DNA of 19,452 nucleotides from an uncultured Sutterella sp. (GCA_934249275.1 CAKQKT010000023.1:1-19452); one strand, 5' to 3'; counted from the stretch's first letter, positions 7,229 through 14,816 are shown. Program-made: numbers and translations. Notes: generated from the letters alone by a model not told the origin.

Positions 7229-7271
7229 GCCGGAGGCGCGGCTTTCACAAAAAGCCGGACCTCCGGCCTTT
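7229..7271 (+). terminator. Two-step hairpin terminator after the phosphatase
   Basis: Nested stems GCCGGAGG/CCTCCGGC (7229-7236, 7260-7267) and CGGCTTT/AAAGCCG (7239-7245, 7251-7257) are followed by CTTTC. The hairpin is strong but the T run is short, so some read-through into the next gene is possible. Confidence 0.6.
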
Positions 7272-7301
7272 CACATTTATATATGGGAGACGTTCTTCAT
7301 C

Positions 7302-7745
7302 ATGCAGCGCCGCCATTTTCTTCACGGCCTTCTCGCCGTCCCTCTCGTCGCGGTTTTACCGGCCGCACTTGCCGCCGATCCCGAGCTCATGTTCGATGAG
7401 ATGTACGCAGGAAGCTCCGTTCTCGGCCTTCGGTTTTCAGACAAGCTCTATTCTCTTTCCGGCAAGAAGATTCGCGTTCGCGGCTTCATGGCTCCGCCTC
7501 TCAAGGCCGAAGCCAAGTTTCTCATCCTCACGAAGGAGCCGGTCAGCCTTTGTCCTTTCTGCAACTCGGATCAGGACTGGCCCGACAGCATCATTCTCGT
7601 AAGGCTCTCCGGCGAACAGGCCTTCGTGCAGAACAACCGCCTGATTGAAGTATCCGGACGGCTTGAGACAGGAAGCGAAACCGATCCTGAAACCGGCTTT
7701 GTCAGCCTCGTCAGACTTGTCGACGCCCAATACAAGGTGATCTGA
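7302..7745 (+). CDS. Tat-signal DUF3299-like periplasmic protein
   Basis: A 147-residue exported protein. The N terminus QRRHFLHG followed by a hydrophobic stretch ending LAA (about residue 25) is a plausible twin-arginine signal. The mature part has a beta-rich fold with SGKKIRVRGFMAP, LTKEPVSLCPFC (C84 and C87) and ending VSLVRLVDAQYKVI, which resembles the DUF3299 family. DUF3299 proteins are encoded beside ABC systems tied to zinc uptake in Vibrio (zrg) and Pseudomonas. The stop codon shares one base with the ATPase start, so the three genes are one operon. ATG 7302 has GGGAGA 11 bases upstream. Family assignment is from memory of motifs and is moderate; a role as metal-binding or chaperone partner of the transporter is inference. 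Confidence 0.7.
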   Translation: MQRRHFLHGLLAVPLVAVLPAALAADPELMFDEMYAGSSVLGLRFSDKLYSLSGKKIRVRGFMAPPLKAEAKFLILTKEPVSLCPFCNSDQDWPDSIILVRLSGEQAFVQNNRLIEVSGRLETGSETDPETGFVSLVRLVDAQYKVI

Positions 7746-8422
7746 TGACGGCGACGCTCAAACTCGAAGACATCCAACTCAAGGTCCGCGACGGCTCGGC
7801 GGAGCGAACGCTTCTCGCCGTTGACGAATTCAGGCTGCATCCCGGCGAGATGATCGGCGTTCGCGGCGCGAGCGGCGCCGGCAAGACAACCTTCCTCAAA
7901 CTGCTTTCGGGCATTCTTCTTCCTACACGCGGCCGCGTCATTTATGGCGACACGGAAGTCTCCGCGCTATCCGAAACCAACAGAGACCGCTGGCGCGGCC
8001 GGCACATCGGCTTTCTCTTTCAGGACTTCCGTCTTTTCGACGGCCTCACGGCCCTTGAAAACGTCCTTCTTCCCATCACCTTCCACTCAAGCACCGTATC
8101 GGACGCCCAAAGACGCGAAGCCGTCAATCTTCTGAAGCTCCACGGCGTGCGGCCCGACACGCGCTCCGAACTGCTCTCGAGAGGCGAAATGCAGCGCACA
8201 GCTCTGGCCAGAGTGCTCATGCAGTCGCCGTCCGTCATCCTCGCCGACGAACCCACCGCCAGTCTGGATTCGGAACGAGGCGAGCGCGCGGTGGACGCAC
8301 TCGTCAATGCCGCCCGATCGCTCGGCGCCTCTCTTGTGCTAGTAAGCCACGACGAACGCGTGCTCGGGCACTTCGAAAGGCAGCTGGCGCTTGCCGACGG
8401 GCACCTCAGCTGGAGACACTGA
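7745..8422 (+). CDS. ABC transporter ATP-binding protein (MacB/LolD type)
   Basis: The 225-residue protein is a complete ABC ATPase of the MacB/LolD/FtsE class. Walker A GASGAGKT is at 41-48, the Q-loop glutamine at 93 (FLFQDFR), a signature LSRGE at 144-148, Walker B VILADE at 164-169 and the switch histidine in VSHDE (H202). It would power the adjacent FtsX-like permease at the inner membrane. Its ATG overlaps the stop of the DUF3299-like gene by one base and it ends 3 bases before the permease, so the subunits are made together. The substrate follows from the context (possibly zinc or another metal) and is not proven; LolD- or MacB-like export roles remain possible. Confidence 0.93.
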   Translation: MTATLKLEDIQLKVRDGSAERTLLAVDEFRLHPGEMIGVRGASGAGKTTFLKLLSGILLPTRGRVIYGDTEVSALSETNRDRWRGRHIGFLFQDFRLFDGLTALENVLLPITFHSSTVSDAQRREAVNLLKLHGVRPDTRSELLSRGEMQRTALARVLMQSPSVILADEPTASLDSERGERAVDALVNAARSLGASLVLVSHDERVLGHFERQLALADGHLSWRH

Positions 8423-8425
8423 TCC

Positions 8426-9658
8426 ATGAACGTCCTCATGCTTCTCAAAAGCGAGCTGCGCCGCAATGCCGCCGTGCTGACAGGCATTGCGGCCGTCCTC
8501 GCGCTTTCCCTTTCCATCTCCATCGCCACCGGCATGACGGACCGGATGCTGAGGCACTCCTCCGCACAGGCCGCCGACCGGTTCGACCTTCTGATCGGCG
8601 CCAAGGCCAGTCCTTCCTCGCTCCTGCTCGGCGCCGTCTTTCTGCGCGACGAGCCTCTCCCGCTCGTGCCGCTCTCGGTCATGAAGGATTTGGACGCCAA
8701 GCACGGCGTCAAATGGGCGGCCCCCATTGCATTCGGCGACCATGCGGGCGACTGTCCGCTCGTTGGCACAACCTCGCAGCTCGTTACCTTCGGCGGGAGC
8801 ATCCGCCCCTCTGAAGGACGGATCTTTGAAACGCCCTTCGAAGCCGTTGTCGGCGCAAGGACTTCCTACAAAATCGGCGACGACATCGAGGTCTCTCACG
8901 GCAGAACACCCGGCATGGGCCACGCGCACGATCACGCACGCCTCAAGGTCGTCGGCAGAATGCCCGCGGGCGGAACCCCCTGGGACCACGCCGTCATGAT
9001 TCCGATCGAAGCCGTCTGGTCGATTCATTCACTGACGCTCCACGAAGATCTTGAGCACAACCATGACCGCAAGCTCGGCATCTTTTCCGAAAACGACTTC
9101 AAGAATCTGCCCGGCGTTTCCGCCGTCGTCGTGAAGCCCGCCTCCTTCGCCAACGCCTACCGCCTGCGCCAGCAGCAGTCCCAAAGATCGCTTGCAGGAC
9201 ACGACGGACAAGCCGTCAACCTGATGGGCGTCTTCTCCGGCGAAGTGCTCGTCTCGCTTTATTCGCCGCTCGGCGGCGCCAGCGAAGCCGTGACGATCAC
9301 GGCGCGCCTGACGCTTCTCACTGCACTTGCCGCAACGCTCATCATGGGCGTTCTTCTGAGCGAACTACGCAGGCCGGCCCTTGAACAGCTTCGCGTGCTC
9401 GGAGCACCGCAGCGCTACATCGTGAGCCTTGTCTGGTGCATCGTCATGACGGTCGTCGCCGCCGGTACGGCCGGCGGCCTCATTCTCGGCTTCGCGGGCG
9501 CAGAAGCGGCCGCTCAGCTGCTCATGTCCGAAACCGGCATCGCGATGTCGCCCGCAATTGGCATGCCGGAACTCGCCGCCGCAGGCGCAACGCTCATCGC
9601 CGGCGCACTCTGCGCGCTTCTTCCCGCCTGGCTTGCCGGCAGAAGACCCATTCGTTGA
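8426..9658 (+). CDS. FtsX/MacB-like ABC permease with His-rich loop
   Basis: A 410-residue inner-membrane permease partnering the preceding ATPase. One membrane helix lies near residues 15-36, then a large periplasmic domain, then three helices near 286-307, 332-355 and 375-402, the FtsX layout. The periplasmic domain contains VSHGRTPGMGHAHDHARL with histidines at 158, 166, 168 and 170, and further histidines at 188, 206, 211 and 213 (LHEDLEHNH), an obvious potential transition-metal site. Together with the DUF3299-like partner this resembles the zinc-linked ABC operons of Vibrio and Pseudomonas. No DUF2796-type periplasmic binding protein gene is seen in the operon. ATG 8426 lies directly behind the ATPase stop. 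Substrate and direction are inferred. Confidence 0.87.
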   Translation: MNVLMLLKSELRRNAAVLTGIAAVLALSLSISIATGMTDRMLRHSSAQAADRFDLLIGAKASPSSLLLGAVFLRDEPLPLVPLSVMKDLDAKHGVKWAAPIAFGDHAGDCPLVGTTSQLVTFGGSIRPSEGRIFETPFEAVVGARTSYKIGDDIEVSHGRTPGMGHAHDHARLKVVGRMPAGGTPWDHAVMIPIEAVWSIHSLTLHEDLEHNHDRKLGIFSENDFKNLPGVSAVVVKPASFANAYRLRQQQSQRSLAGHDGQAVNLMGVFSGEVLVSLYSPLGGASEAVTITARLTLLTALAATLIMGVLLSELRRPALEQLRVLGAPQRYIVSLVWCIVMTVVAAGTAGGLILGFAGAEAAAQLLMSETGIAMSPAIGMPELAAAGATLIAGALCALLPAWLAGRRPIR

Positions 9659-9813
9659 CGCATCCGTCAAATCATCCGCCTGAATCGCCCGCCTTTCTTT
9701 CGAAAGCAGCGAGCGTTCCCATTTATGACCGTCATCCAATATTCATGAAATCTTCCGGCAGACGTCAGCGTCGCGTCACCGCTTCGTCATGCCGGCCTGA
9801 AAGAATCCGTCCT

Positions 9814-9841
9814 GCAGGCTCCTAGCCGCTCAGGCCTGCAT
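9814..9841 (+). other. Intergenic hairpin before the HD gene
   Basis: The 241-base gap between the permease and the HD gene holds no gene that I can support. Near its end, GCAGGC and GCCTGC form a 6-bp stem with a loop of about 14. No T run follows, so it is only a weak terminator candidate or a leader structure. Confidence 0.3.
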
Positions 9842-9899
9842 GTCGTTGCATGAGCGCGCTCCGCCTTTGATTGCGGATGTTGATTTGCAAAGGAAAATC

Positions 9900-11012
9900 A
9901 TGAATCAGATCTCCCGTCGCTCGCTGTTCGGCGCCGCTGCCGCGGCCTCCGTTCTCCCCGTTGCGAGCGGCCTTGCCGCCTTCAGTCCCATTGCCGCCGC
10001 TGCCGAAGCGCCCAAGAAGGCCCGAACCATTGCCGAAATTGCCGCCATGTCCCCGGTTGACATGGCCCATGAAAGCGCCGTCGTTCAAACCGCCTACGAA
10101 ATCATCCGCACCGCCGCCCGACGCCTGCGAGACCCGGATTTGAAGAAGATCGTCCTCGACATTCTCGAGAACCCGGCGCCGACCATTGCCAGCGCTGACG
10201 AAAGCGCCGTTCTCTCCGCGCTCAAGAAAGCCGGCCTTATTGACCAGAACCGCACGACCGTCTTCCCGAAGTGTTCCGACCGCACCCGTTCGCCGCAGCC
10301 CACCTGGAGCGCTCCGGGCTCCGGCTACGGCAGCCACCACGCCTATCCCGGCGGCCTTTGCACCCACGTCGCCCTCAACGTCGTCTCGGCCCAATCGCTC
10401 GTTGACGCCTACAACAGCGTCGACAGCCTTCAGCTTGACTTCGACCATGCCGTAGGCGGCGAAATCCTGCACGACCTGCACAAGCCGTGGGTCTTCCAGT
10501 GGGAGGCCGACAATGCCTGCCGCAAGGAGGAAGCGCTTGCCGCCACGGGCGAACACCACGTGCTGAGCATCGCCGAATCCATCAAGCGCAAGCTTCCGGC
10601 CGAATTCGTCGTCGCCCAGGCCTGCGCCCACGAGCATCCGGGCAGCGCGGCCGGCGAAGCTCAGGTCGTCGGCTGGCTGCGCGCCGCCGCCATCATTGCC
10701 GGCATCGATCCCGTCAAGGAAGGCCTCATCGCCGCCGACGGCAAGACCCTTCCGCTGCCTCGCCGCATCGAAGGCTGGATCGTTCACCTCGCCGATCACG
10801 ACTGGGTCATCTCGGTGCCGGCCTGCCAGTGGGTCGTCAAGGCGCTCAAAAAGCTCGCCGAACGGAAATACGGCGTTCGCGATGAAAAGACCTTCAACGC
10901 GCTTCGCAACTACGTGCTCTGCAACCTGACGGCCATGCGCCTCTACGGCATCCTTTCCGCCGAAGGTGAAAAGGCCTTCGCCGCCGAAGTTGCCCGCGTC
11001 ATCAAGGCCTAA
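9900..11012 (+). CDS. Tat-exported HD-domain metal-dependent hydrolase (putative)
   Basis: A 370-residue protein with a textbook twin-arginine signal: SRRSLFG at 5-11, a hydrophobic region, and a likely cleavage near AAAA-EAP (about 35). The mature domain carries HD-superfamily signatures: HHAYPGGLCTHV (146-157), followed by GGEILHDLHKP with the HD pair at 191-192, EHH at 218-220 and CAHEH around 242-246. The spacing recalls YhaM-type and other HD phosphohydrolases that bind one or two metals. Tat export suggests the protein folds and takes up its metal in the cytoplasm before being moved to the periplasm. ATG 9900 is preceded by AGGA at 5 bases. The substrate is unknown; nucleotides or other phosphate esters are possible. 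The 242-base upstream gap suggests its own promoter. Confidence 0.8.
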   Translation: MNQISRRSLFGAAAAASVLPVASGLAAFSPIAAAAEAPKKARTIAEIAAMSPVDMAHESAVVQTAYEIIRTAARRLRDPDLKKIVLDILENPAPTIASADESAVLSALKKAGLIDQNRTTVFPKCSDRTRSPQPTWSAPGSGYGSHHAYPGGLCTHVALNVVSAQSLVDAYNSVDSLQLDFDHAVGGEILHDLHKPWVFQWEADNACRKEEALAATGEHHVLSIAESIKRKLPAEFVVAQACAHEHPGSAAGEAQVVGWLRAAAIIAGIDPVKEGLIAADGKTLPLPRRIEGWIVHLADHDWVISVPACQWVVKALKKLAERKYGVRDEKTFNALRNYVLCNLTAMRLYGILSAEGEKAFAAEVARVIKA

Positions 11013-11031
11013 GCGAGCAAAAGCCTGCCGA

Positions 11032-11103
11032 CTGAACAAGTTTTCATAAGTCGACTTGTTCAGCAAGCCGCATCGAAGTCGAAAGACTGATGCGGCTTTT
11101 CCC
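11032..11103 (+). terminator. Tandem hairpins after the HD gene
   Basis: The first hairpin is CTGAACAAGT/ACTTGTTCAG (11032-11063). The second is AAGCCGCATC/GATGCGGCTT (11065-11098) with an inner AGTC-GAAA-GACT extension closed by a GNRA-type loop, ending in TTTT. The second is a good Rho-independent terminator; the first may add stability. Confidence 0.85.
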
Positions 11104-11107
11104 GTTT

Positions 11108-11136
11108 CTGAAAGCTTGGCCGATCGGGACTAGAAT
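11108..11136 (+). promoter_or_regulatory. Candidate sigma-70 promoter for the HAD phosphatase gene
   Basis: CTGAAA (11108-11113), a 17-base spacer and TAGAAT (11131-11136) lie 36 bases before the start codon and just after the upstream terminator. The -10 matches 5 of 6 and the -35 matches 4 of 6. Confidence 0.45.
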
Positions 11137-11172
11137 GACGATCCTCTCAAGACAAACCGGATTTTTCGCATC

Positions 11173-11871
11173 ATGACGATCTTTCGACCTGTTCCCGCCA
11201 CCGGCTTCATGCCTCTAGCCGCAGCCTTCGACCTTGACCATACGCTGATCGCAGGCGACGCCACCATCGGCTGGACCGAGTTTCTCTATGAAAAGGGCGT
11301 CGTTGCCGACCCCGTCTTCCGGGAGATCAACCGACGCATGAAGGTGCGATACAGCGCAGGAAACCTGGATTACTCCGGCTGGATTCGCGAAGCGGTTCCG
11401 GCTTACTCCGGTCTGGACGAAGGCGAGCGCACGGCGCTCGTCAACGCCTTCATCGTGGAAAAAATCCGTCCGATCGTCTTTCCCGAGGCGCTTGAGACCA
11501 TCAGGGCCGCCAAGTCCGCAGGACTCCTCACCATCATCATCTCGGCCTCCAACGCCTTCTTCGTCAAGCCCATCGCCGATCAGATCTTCGGCGTCGACGT
11601 TGCGCTCGGCACGGAGCTCGTCATGAAGAACGGCCGCCTTACGCCCGAAATTTCCGGCACGCCCACCTTCCAGGAGGGCAAGGTCGTGCGCCTCTCCTCC
11701 GCACTTGCGAAACGCGGTCTCACGCCCTCCGAAACGGTCTTCTTCACCGACAGCCGCAACGATCTCCCGCTTGCGCTCGCCTCCGGCGACTGCGAAGTCG
11801 TCAACCCGGACGAGGTCCTTCTGGCCGCAGCTGAAGAACACGGCTGGCGCGTGCACGACTGGACGCTTTAA
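11173..11871 (+). CDS. HAD-IB family phosphatase (SerB-like)
   Basis: A 232-residue cytoplasmic hydrolase of the haloacid dehalogenase superfamily, subfamily IB, which includes phosphoserine phosphatase. Motif I is FDLDHT with D20 as nucleophile and D22 as general acid, motif II is IIISAS (S124), motif III is the lysine in QEGKV (K170), and motif IV is FFTDSRND (D193, D197). All four are intact. The cap segment between about 30 and 95 is helical, as in the IB class. The start at 11173 gives a short N-terminal extension; ATG 11209 is an alternative and neither has a strong ribosome site. The specific substrate cannot be read from the sequence; true SerB is possible but such homologues are often broad phosphatases. 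It follows a terminator and appears to be monocistronic. Confidence 0.88.
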   Translation: MTIFRPVPATGFMPLAAAFDLDHTLIAGDATIGWTEFLYEKGVVADPVFREINRRMKVRYSAGNLDYSGWIREAVPAYSGLDEGERTALVNAFIVEKIRPIVFPEALETIRAAKSAGLLTIIISASNAFFVKPIADQIFGVDVALGTELVMKNGRLTPEISGTPTFQEGKVVRLSSALAKRGLTPSETVFFTDSRNDLPLALASGDCEVVNPDEVLLAAAEEHGWRVHDWTL

Positions 11872-12101
11872 GTACGTAACTTATTGCCGACAATTGGGCG
11901 GCTTTGGTACGGTTTCCAGCGAATATTGGGGTATAGACCCTAACTGTCATGAGCGGAATACAAACATTGTCAATTCATTTCGCACATGATCGAACACTTC
12001 GGCTATATTGCACCCTACGGACGAGGCGCCTTGCAGGAGGCGCTTCGGATCCGCAAGACAAACAGACAGAATTTCAATTGGATCAACAGGATCGCCTTAC
12101 C
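11872..12101 (+). other. Leader of the first amino-acid-binding protein gene
   Basis: This 230-base gap contains no gene I can support. It holds a small hairpin GGGT-ATAG-ACCC (11929-11940), an AT-rich segment around 11960-12010 with -10-like TATATT (12004-12009) but no clear -35 partner, and a perfect GCGCCT-N6-AGGCGC hairpin (12026-12043). The promoter of the binding-protein gene should be here. Confidence 0.4.
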
Positions 12102-12857
12102 ATGATGTTCAAGAAAGTTTTTGCAGCTGCCGCTACCACCCTCGCCATCGCCGCCGTCGCCGGCAACGCCATGGCTCGTGACACGCTTCGCGTCGGCACC
12201 GAACCCACGTTCGCCCCGTTCGAATTCCTCGACACGAAGACCAAGGAATTCTCCGGCTTCGACATGGATCTGATCAAGGCCGTCGCCGACAAGGCCGGCT
12301 ACGACGTCAAGATCATGAACATGGGCTTCGACGCTCTCATCCCCGCCCTCACCGGCGGCACGATCGACGTGATCGCCTCCGGCATCTCCATCACCGACGA
12401 ACGTCAGAAGAAGGTTGACTTCACGACGCCGTACTACCAGTCCGGCCTCTCCTACCTGACCCGCAAGGCCGACGCCGAAAAGATCAAGACCTTCGCCGAC
12501 CTCAAGGGCAAGAACCTCGCCGTGCAGATCGGCACGACCGGCGCCGCCTACGCCAAGAATGTCGAAGGCGCCCGCGTTTCCGCCTTCAACACGACGAGCG
12601 AAGCCTTCATGGACCTCAACGTCAAGAATTCCGACGCCGTCGTGCTTGACCGTCCGGTTCTCGCCTACTTCCTGAAGACGAAGCCGCGCGTTGCCAAGAA
12701 CCTCCAGCTCTCGAGCGAAGTGGCCGACGCCGAATACTTCGGCTTCGCCGTTAAGAAGGGCAATGCCGAACTGCTCCAGAAGCTCAACGCCGCCATGGAA
12801 GAGCTCAAGAAGTCCGGCGAATTCGCCAAGATCGAAGACAAGTGGTTCGCCAAGTAA
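12102..12857 (+). CDS. Polar amino-acid ABC transporter substrate-binding protein 1
   Basis: A 251-residue periplasmic binding protein of the SBP_bac_3 family (HisJ/ArtJ/GlnH type). A Sec signal peptide covers residues 1-25 (NAMA-RD). The mature protein begins LRVGTEPTFAPFEF, the usual first ligand-contact segment, and has GFDMDLIKAVADKAG, GFDALIPALTGGTIDVIASGIS split around residue 85, DERQKKVDFTTPYY, VQIGTTG and the DRPV segment near residue 187. AGGA lies 10 bases before ATG 12102; a second ATG at 12105 is equally usable. It is followed by a strong hairpin and then by a paralogue with the same layout. The ligand (for example basic amino acids, glutamine or cystine) cannot be told from sequence alone. 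Confidence 0.93.
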   Translation: MMFKKVFAAAATTLAIAAVAGNAMARDTLRVGTEPTFAPFEFLDTKTKEFSGFDMDLIKAVADKAGYDVKIMNMGFDALIPALTGGTIDVIASGISITDERQKKVDFTTPYYQSGLSYLTRKADAEKIKTFADLKGKNLAVQIGTTGAAYAKNVEGARVSAFNTTSEAFMDLNVKNSDAVVLDRPVLAYFLKTKPRVAKNLQLSSEVADAEYFGFAVKKGNAELLQKLNAAMEELKKSGEFAKIEDKWFAK

Positions 12858-12874
12858 TCTCCTGTCTCTAAAGT

Positions 12875-12905
12875 CCTCAAGCCGCGCCTGCGGCGCGGCG
12901 TGAGG
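12875..12905 (+). terminator. Strong GC hairpin between the binding-protein genes
   Basis: CCTCA-A-GCCGCGCC, a TGC loop, then GGCGCGGC-G-TGAGG form a nearly perfect 13-bp stem 17 bases after the stop codon. No T run follows, so it may act as a partial terminator or protect the upstream mRNA from 3' decay. Confidence 0.5.
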
Positions 12906-12977
12906 CCGGGCTGACCCAAAACCCAAAACATCACCCGCAGTCCGAAGCCTTCAGGCCACCTCCGCATTTATTTTGTT

Positions 12978-13039
12978 CAGAGCCTCATTCCCCCATGGGG
13001 CTCTGAAACTCTCGGGCCGTTCAATCGGACATTGAACGG
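12978..13039. repeat. Two further inverted repeats in the spacer
   Basis: CAGAGCC...GGCTCTG (12978-13005) and a perfect 9-bp repeat CCGTTCAAT-N5-ATTGAACGG (13017-13039), the latter followed by an A-rich tract. Neither has the T run of a terminator on either strand. The second could be an operator or a leader hairpin of the downstream binding-protein gene. Confidence 0.5.
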
Positions 13040-13097
13040 TAATAAAAAAAACGGAGCCGTCACCGGTTCCCATTCCAAGCCCAGGAGGGCCTTACAA

Positions 13098-13874
13098 ATG
13101 CACTTCAAGTTCGCACGCGCCGGCAAGACTGTCGCCGGCCTCATCATGAGCGCCGCCGTACTCGGCGGGATTTCCGGCAACGCATATGCCGAACGTCTCA
13201 TCAAGGTTGCAACGGAACCCACGTTCCCGCCGTTTGAATTCGTCAACACTCAGACGAATCAAGTCACCGGCTTTGAAGCCGATCTCGTGCGAGCCATCGG
13301 CAAGGACATCGGCGCCAAGATCGAATTCCAGGTCCTCAGCTTTGATGCCATCATCCCGGCCATGCTTTCGGGCACCGTCGAAATGGGTGCGGCAGGCTTC
13401 TCCATTACGGAAGAGCGCAAGAAGCGCGTCCTCTTCTCCGACCCGTTCTACACATCCGGCCTCTCCCTCGTCACGACGAAGGCCAAGGCAGGCGCCGTCA
13501 AGAGCATGAAGGACCTTGAAGGCAAGACCATCGGCGTGCAGATCGGCACGACGAGCCACAACGCCGCCAAGAAGGTCAAGAACGCCAAGATCGTCACCTT
13601 CAACACCGCGGGCGAGGCCATTCTCGACCTTTCCATCGGCGGCAGCGACGCCGTGATCAACGACCGCCCCGTGACGGCCTACATCCTGACACAGCAGCCC
13701 AAGCTCGGCGAACAGCTTGTTCACCAGCCCGAAACCTATTCCGCCGACGACTTTGCATTTACCTTCCCAAAGAACAATGCAGCCCTCAAGGATGAGATCA
13801 ACGCCGCGCTTGCCAAACTCAAGGCCAACGGCGAATACCAGAAGATCTACGAAAAATGGTTCGGGAAAAACTGA
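13098..13874 (+). CDS. Polar amino-acid ABC transporter substrate-binding protein 2
   Basis: A 258-residue paralogue of the preceding protein, same SBP_bac_3 family. The signal peptide ends near NAYA-ER (residue 31). Shared landmarks are IKVATEPTFPPFEF, GFEADLVRAIG, SFDAIIPAMLSGTVEMGAAG, SITEERKKRVLFSDPFY, VQIGTTS and NDRPV, in the same order as in protein 1 but with many substitutions, so the pair arose by an old duplication and may differ in ligand. AGGAGGG lies 8 bases before ATG 13098, a much stronger ribosome site than that of protein 1. A strong terminator follows, separating it from the permease gene. Confidence 0.93.
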   Translation: MHFKFARAGKTVAGLIMSAAVLGGISGNAYAERLIKVATEPTFPPFEFVNTQTNQVTGFEADLVRAIGKDIGAKIEFQVLSFDAIIPAMLSGTVEMGAAGFSITEERKKRVLFSDPFYTSGLSLVTTKAKAGAVKSMKDLEGKTIGVQIGTTSHNAAKKVKNAKIVTFNTAGEAILDLSIGGSDAVINDRPVTAYILTQQPKLGEQLVHQPETYSADDFAFTFPKNNAALKDEINAALAKLKANGEYQKIYEKWFGKN

Positions 13875-13907
13875 TTCCCGTCTGATCGCATGCGCCTGAC
13901 ATAGCAC

Positions 13908-13948
13908 TGCCGGCATGTTCCAACGAAGGACATGCCGGCATTTTTTTT
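13908..13948 (+). terminator. Rho-independent terminator after binding protein 2
   Basis: An 11-bp perfect stem TGCCGGCATGT / ACATGCCGGCA with an 11-base loop, followed directly by eight Ts. Confidence 0.95.
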
Positions 13949-14133
13949 GAGAATGCTCAAGTTTTGCGAAGAGCGGTTAGACATCATTGACGCATATCTG
14001 TAAAATTCAGCAAATTTTGCCTTACACTTTTACCATTGCGCCTCGCACCGGTCATTCCCCCCTTGAAGAGCATCCCCCCCGCCCTTCGTCCGGAAGCGTT
14101 CGCAAGTCTCCATCAGCTTAGAGGTCATCCGAC

Positions 14134-14799
14134 ATGGAATTTGATATATCCCTGATCGTCAACAGCCTTCCCCTGCTTCTCAAGGGTGCAGGCCTGACGC
14201 TTGAAATCACGGCCCTCGCCGTTGGTCTCGGCCTGGTCATCGGCCTTTTCCTCGGTCTCGCACAGCTCTCGAAGTCCGCCTTCCTTCGCTGGCCCGCCAA
14301 GGTCTACGTTGACATCATCCGCGGCACCCCGCTTCTGATTCAGATCTTCATCATCTACTTCGCCCTGCCGAACATCATCGGCGAGCGCATTGACCCGTTC
14401 CTCGCCGCCGTTGCCGCCTGCTCGCTCAACTCCGGCGCCTACATCGCCGAAATCTTCCGCGCAGGCATTCAGTCCATCGCGCTCGGCCAGCTCCGCGCCG
14501 GCCTCTCCCTCGGCATGACCTACCCGCAGACGATGCGCTACGTCGTTCTTCCGCAGGCCGTCAAGCGCATCATCCCGCCGCTCGGCAACGAATTCATCGC
14601 CATGTTGAAGGACTCCTCCCTCGTTTCCGTCATCGGCTTCGAAGAACTCACCCGCTCCGGCCAGCTCGTCATCGCCGAAACGTACGGTACGATGGAAATC
14701 TGGACCTGCGTGGCCATCCTCTACCTCGTCATGACGCTCACGATCAGCCAGTTCGTCGGCTGGCTTGAAAAGCGCTATCGTCTCAGCGACGAACGCTAA
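14134..14799 (+). CDS. Polar amino-acid ABC transporter permease (HisM/GlnP type)
   Basis: A 221-residue inner-membrane permease with about five hydrophobic segments. The TLEITALAVGLGLVIG helix, the DIIRGTPLLIQIF segment typical of the His/Glu/Gln/Arg/opine family, and the cytoplasmic EAA loop SGAYIAEIFRAGIQSI...GQLRAGLSLGM that docks on the ATPase are all present. It likely works with the two upstream binding proteins, either as a homodimer or with another permease. It is separated from them by a strong terminator, has GAGG 9 bases before ATG 14134, and is followed by its own terminator. No ATP-binding subunit gene for this transporter lies in the window. Confidence 0.93.
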   Translation: MEFDISLIVNSLPLLLKGAGLTLEITALAVGLGLVIGLFLGLAQLSKSAFLRWPAKVYVDIIRGTPLLIQIFIIYFALPNIIGERIDPFLAAVAACSLNSGAYIAEIFRAGIQSIALGQLRAGLSLGMTYPQTMRYVVLPQAVKRIIPPLGNEFIAMLKDSSLVSVIGFEELTRSGQLVIAETYGTMEIWTCVAILYLVMTLTISQFVGWLEKRYRLSDER

Positions 14800-14816
14800 T
14801 CGTCAGACAAGCCTTC

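Noticed and set aside
9822..11066. 414-residue minus-strand frame antisense to the HD gene
   Set aside because: Gly- and Val-rich shadow with no motif; it also runs through the terminator hairpins.
13017..13054. CCGTTCAAT hairpin plus homopolymer tract as a terminator
   Set aside because: On the plus strand the tract is A-rich, not T-rich, and on the minus strand the T run comes before the hairpin, so neither direction fits an intrinsic terminator.
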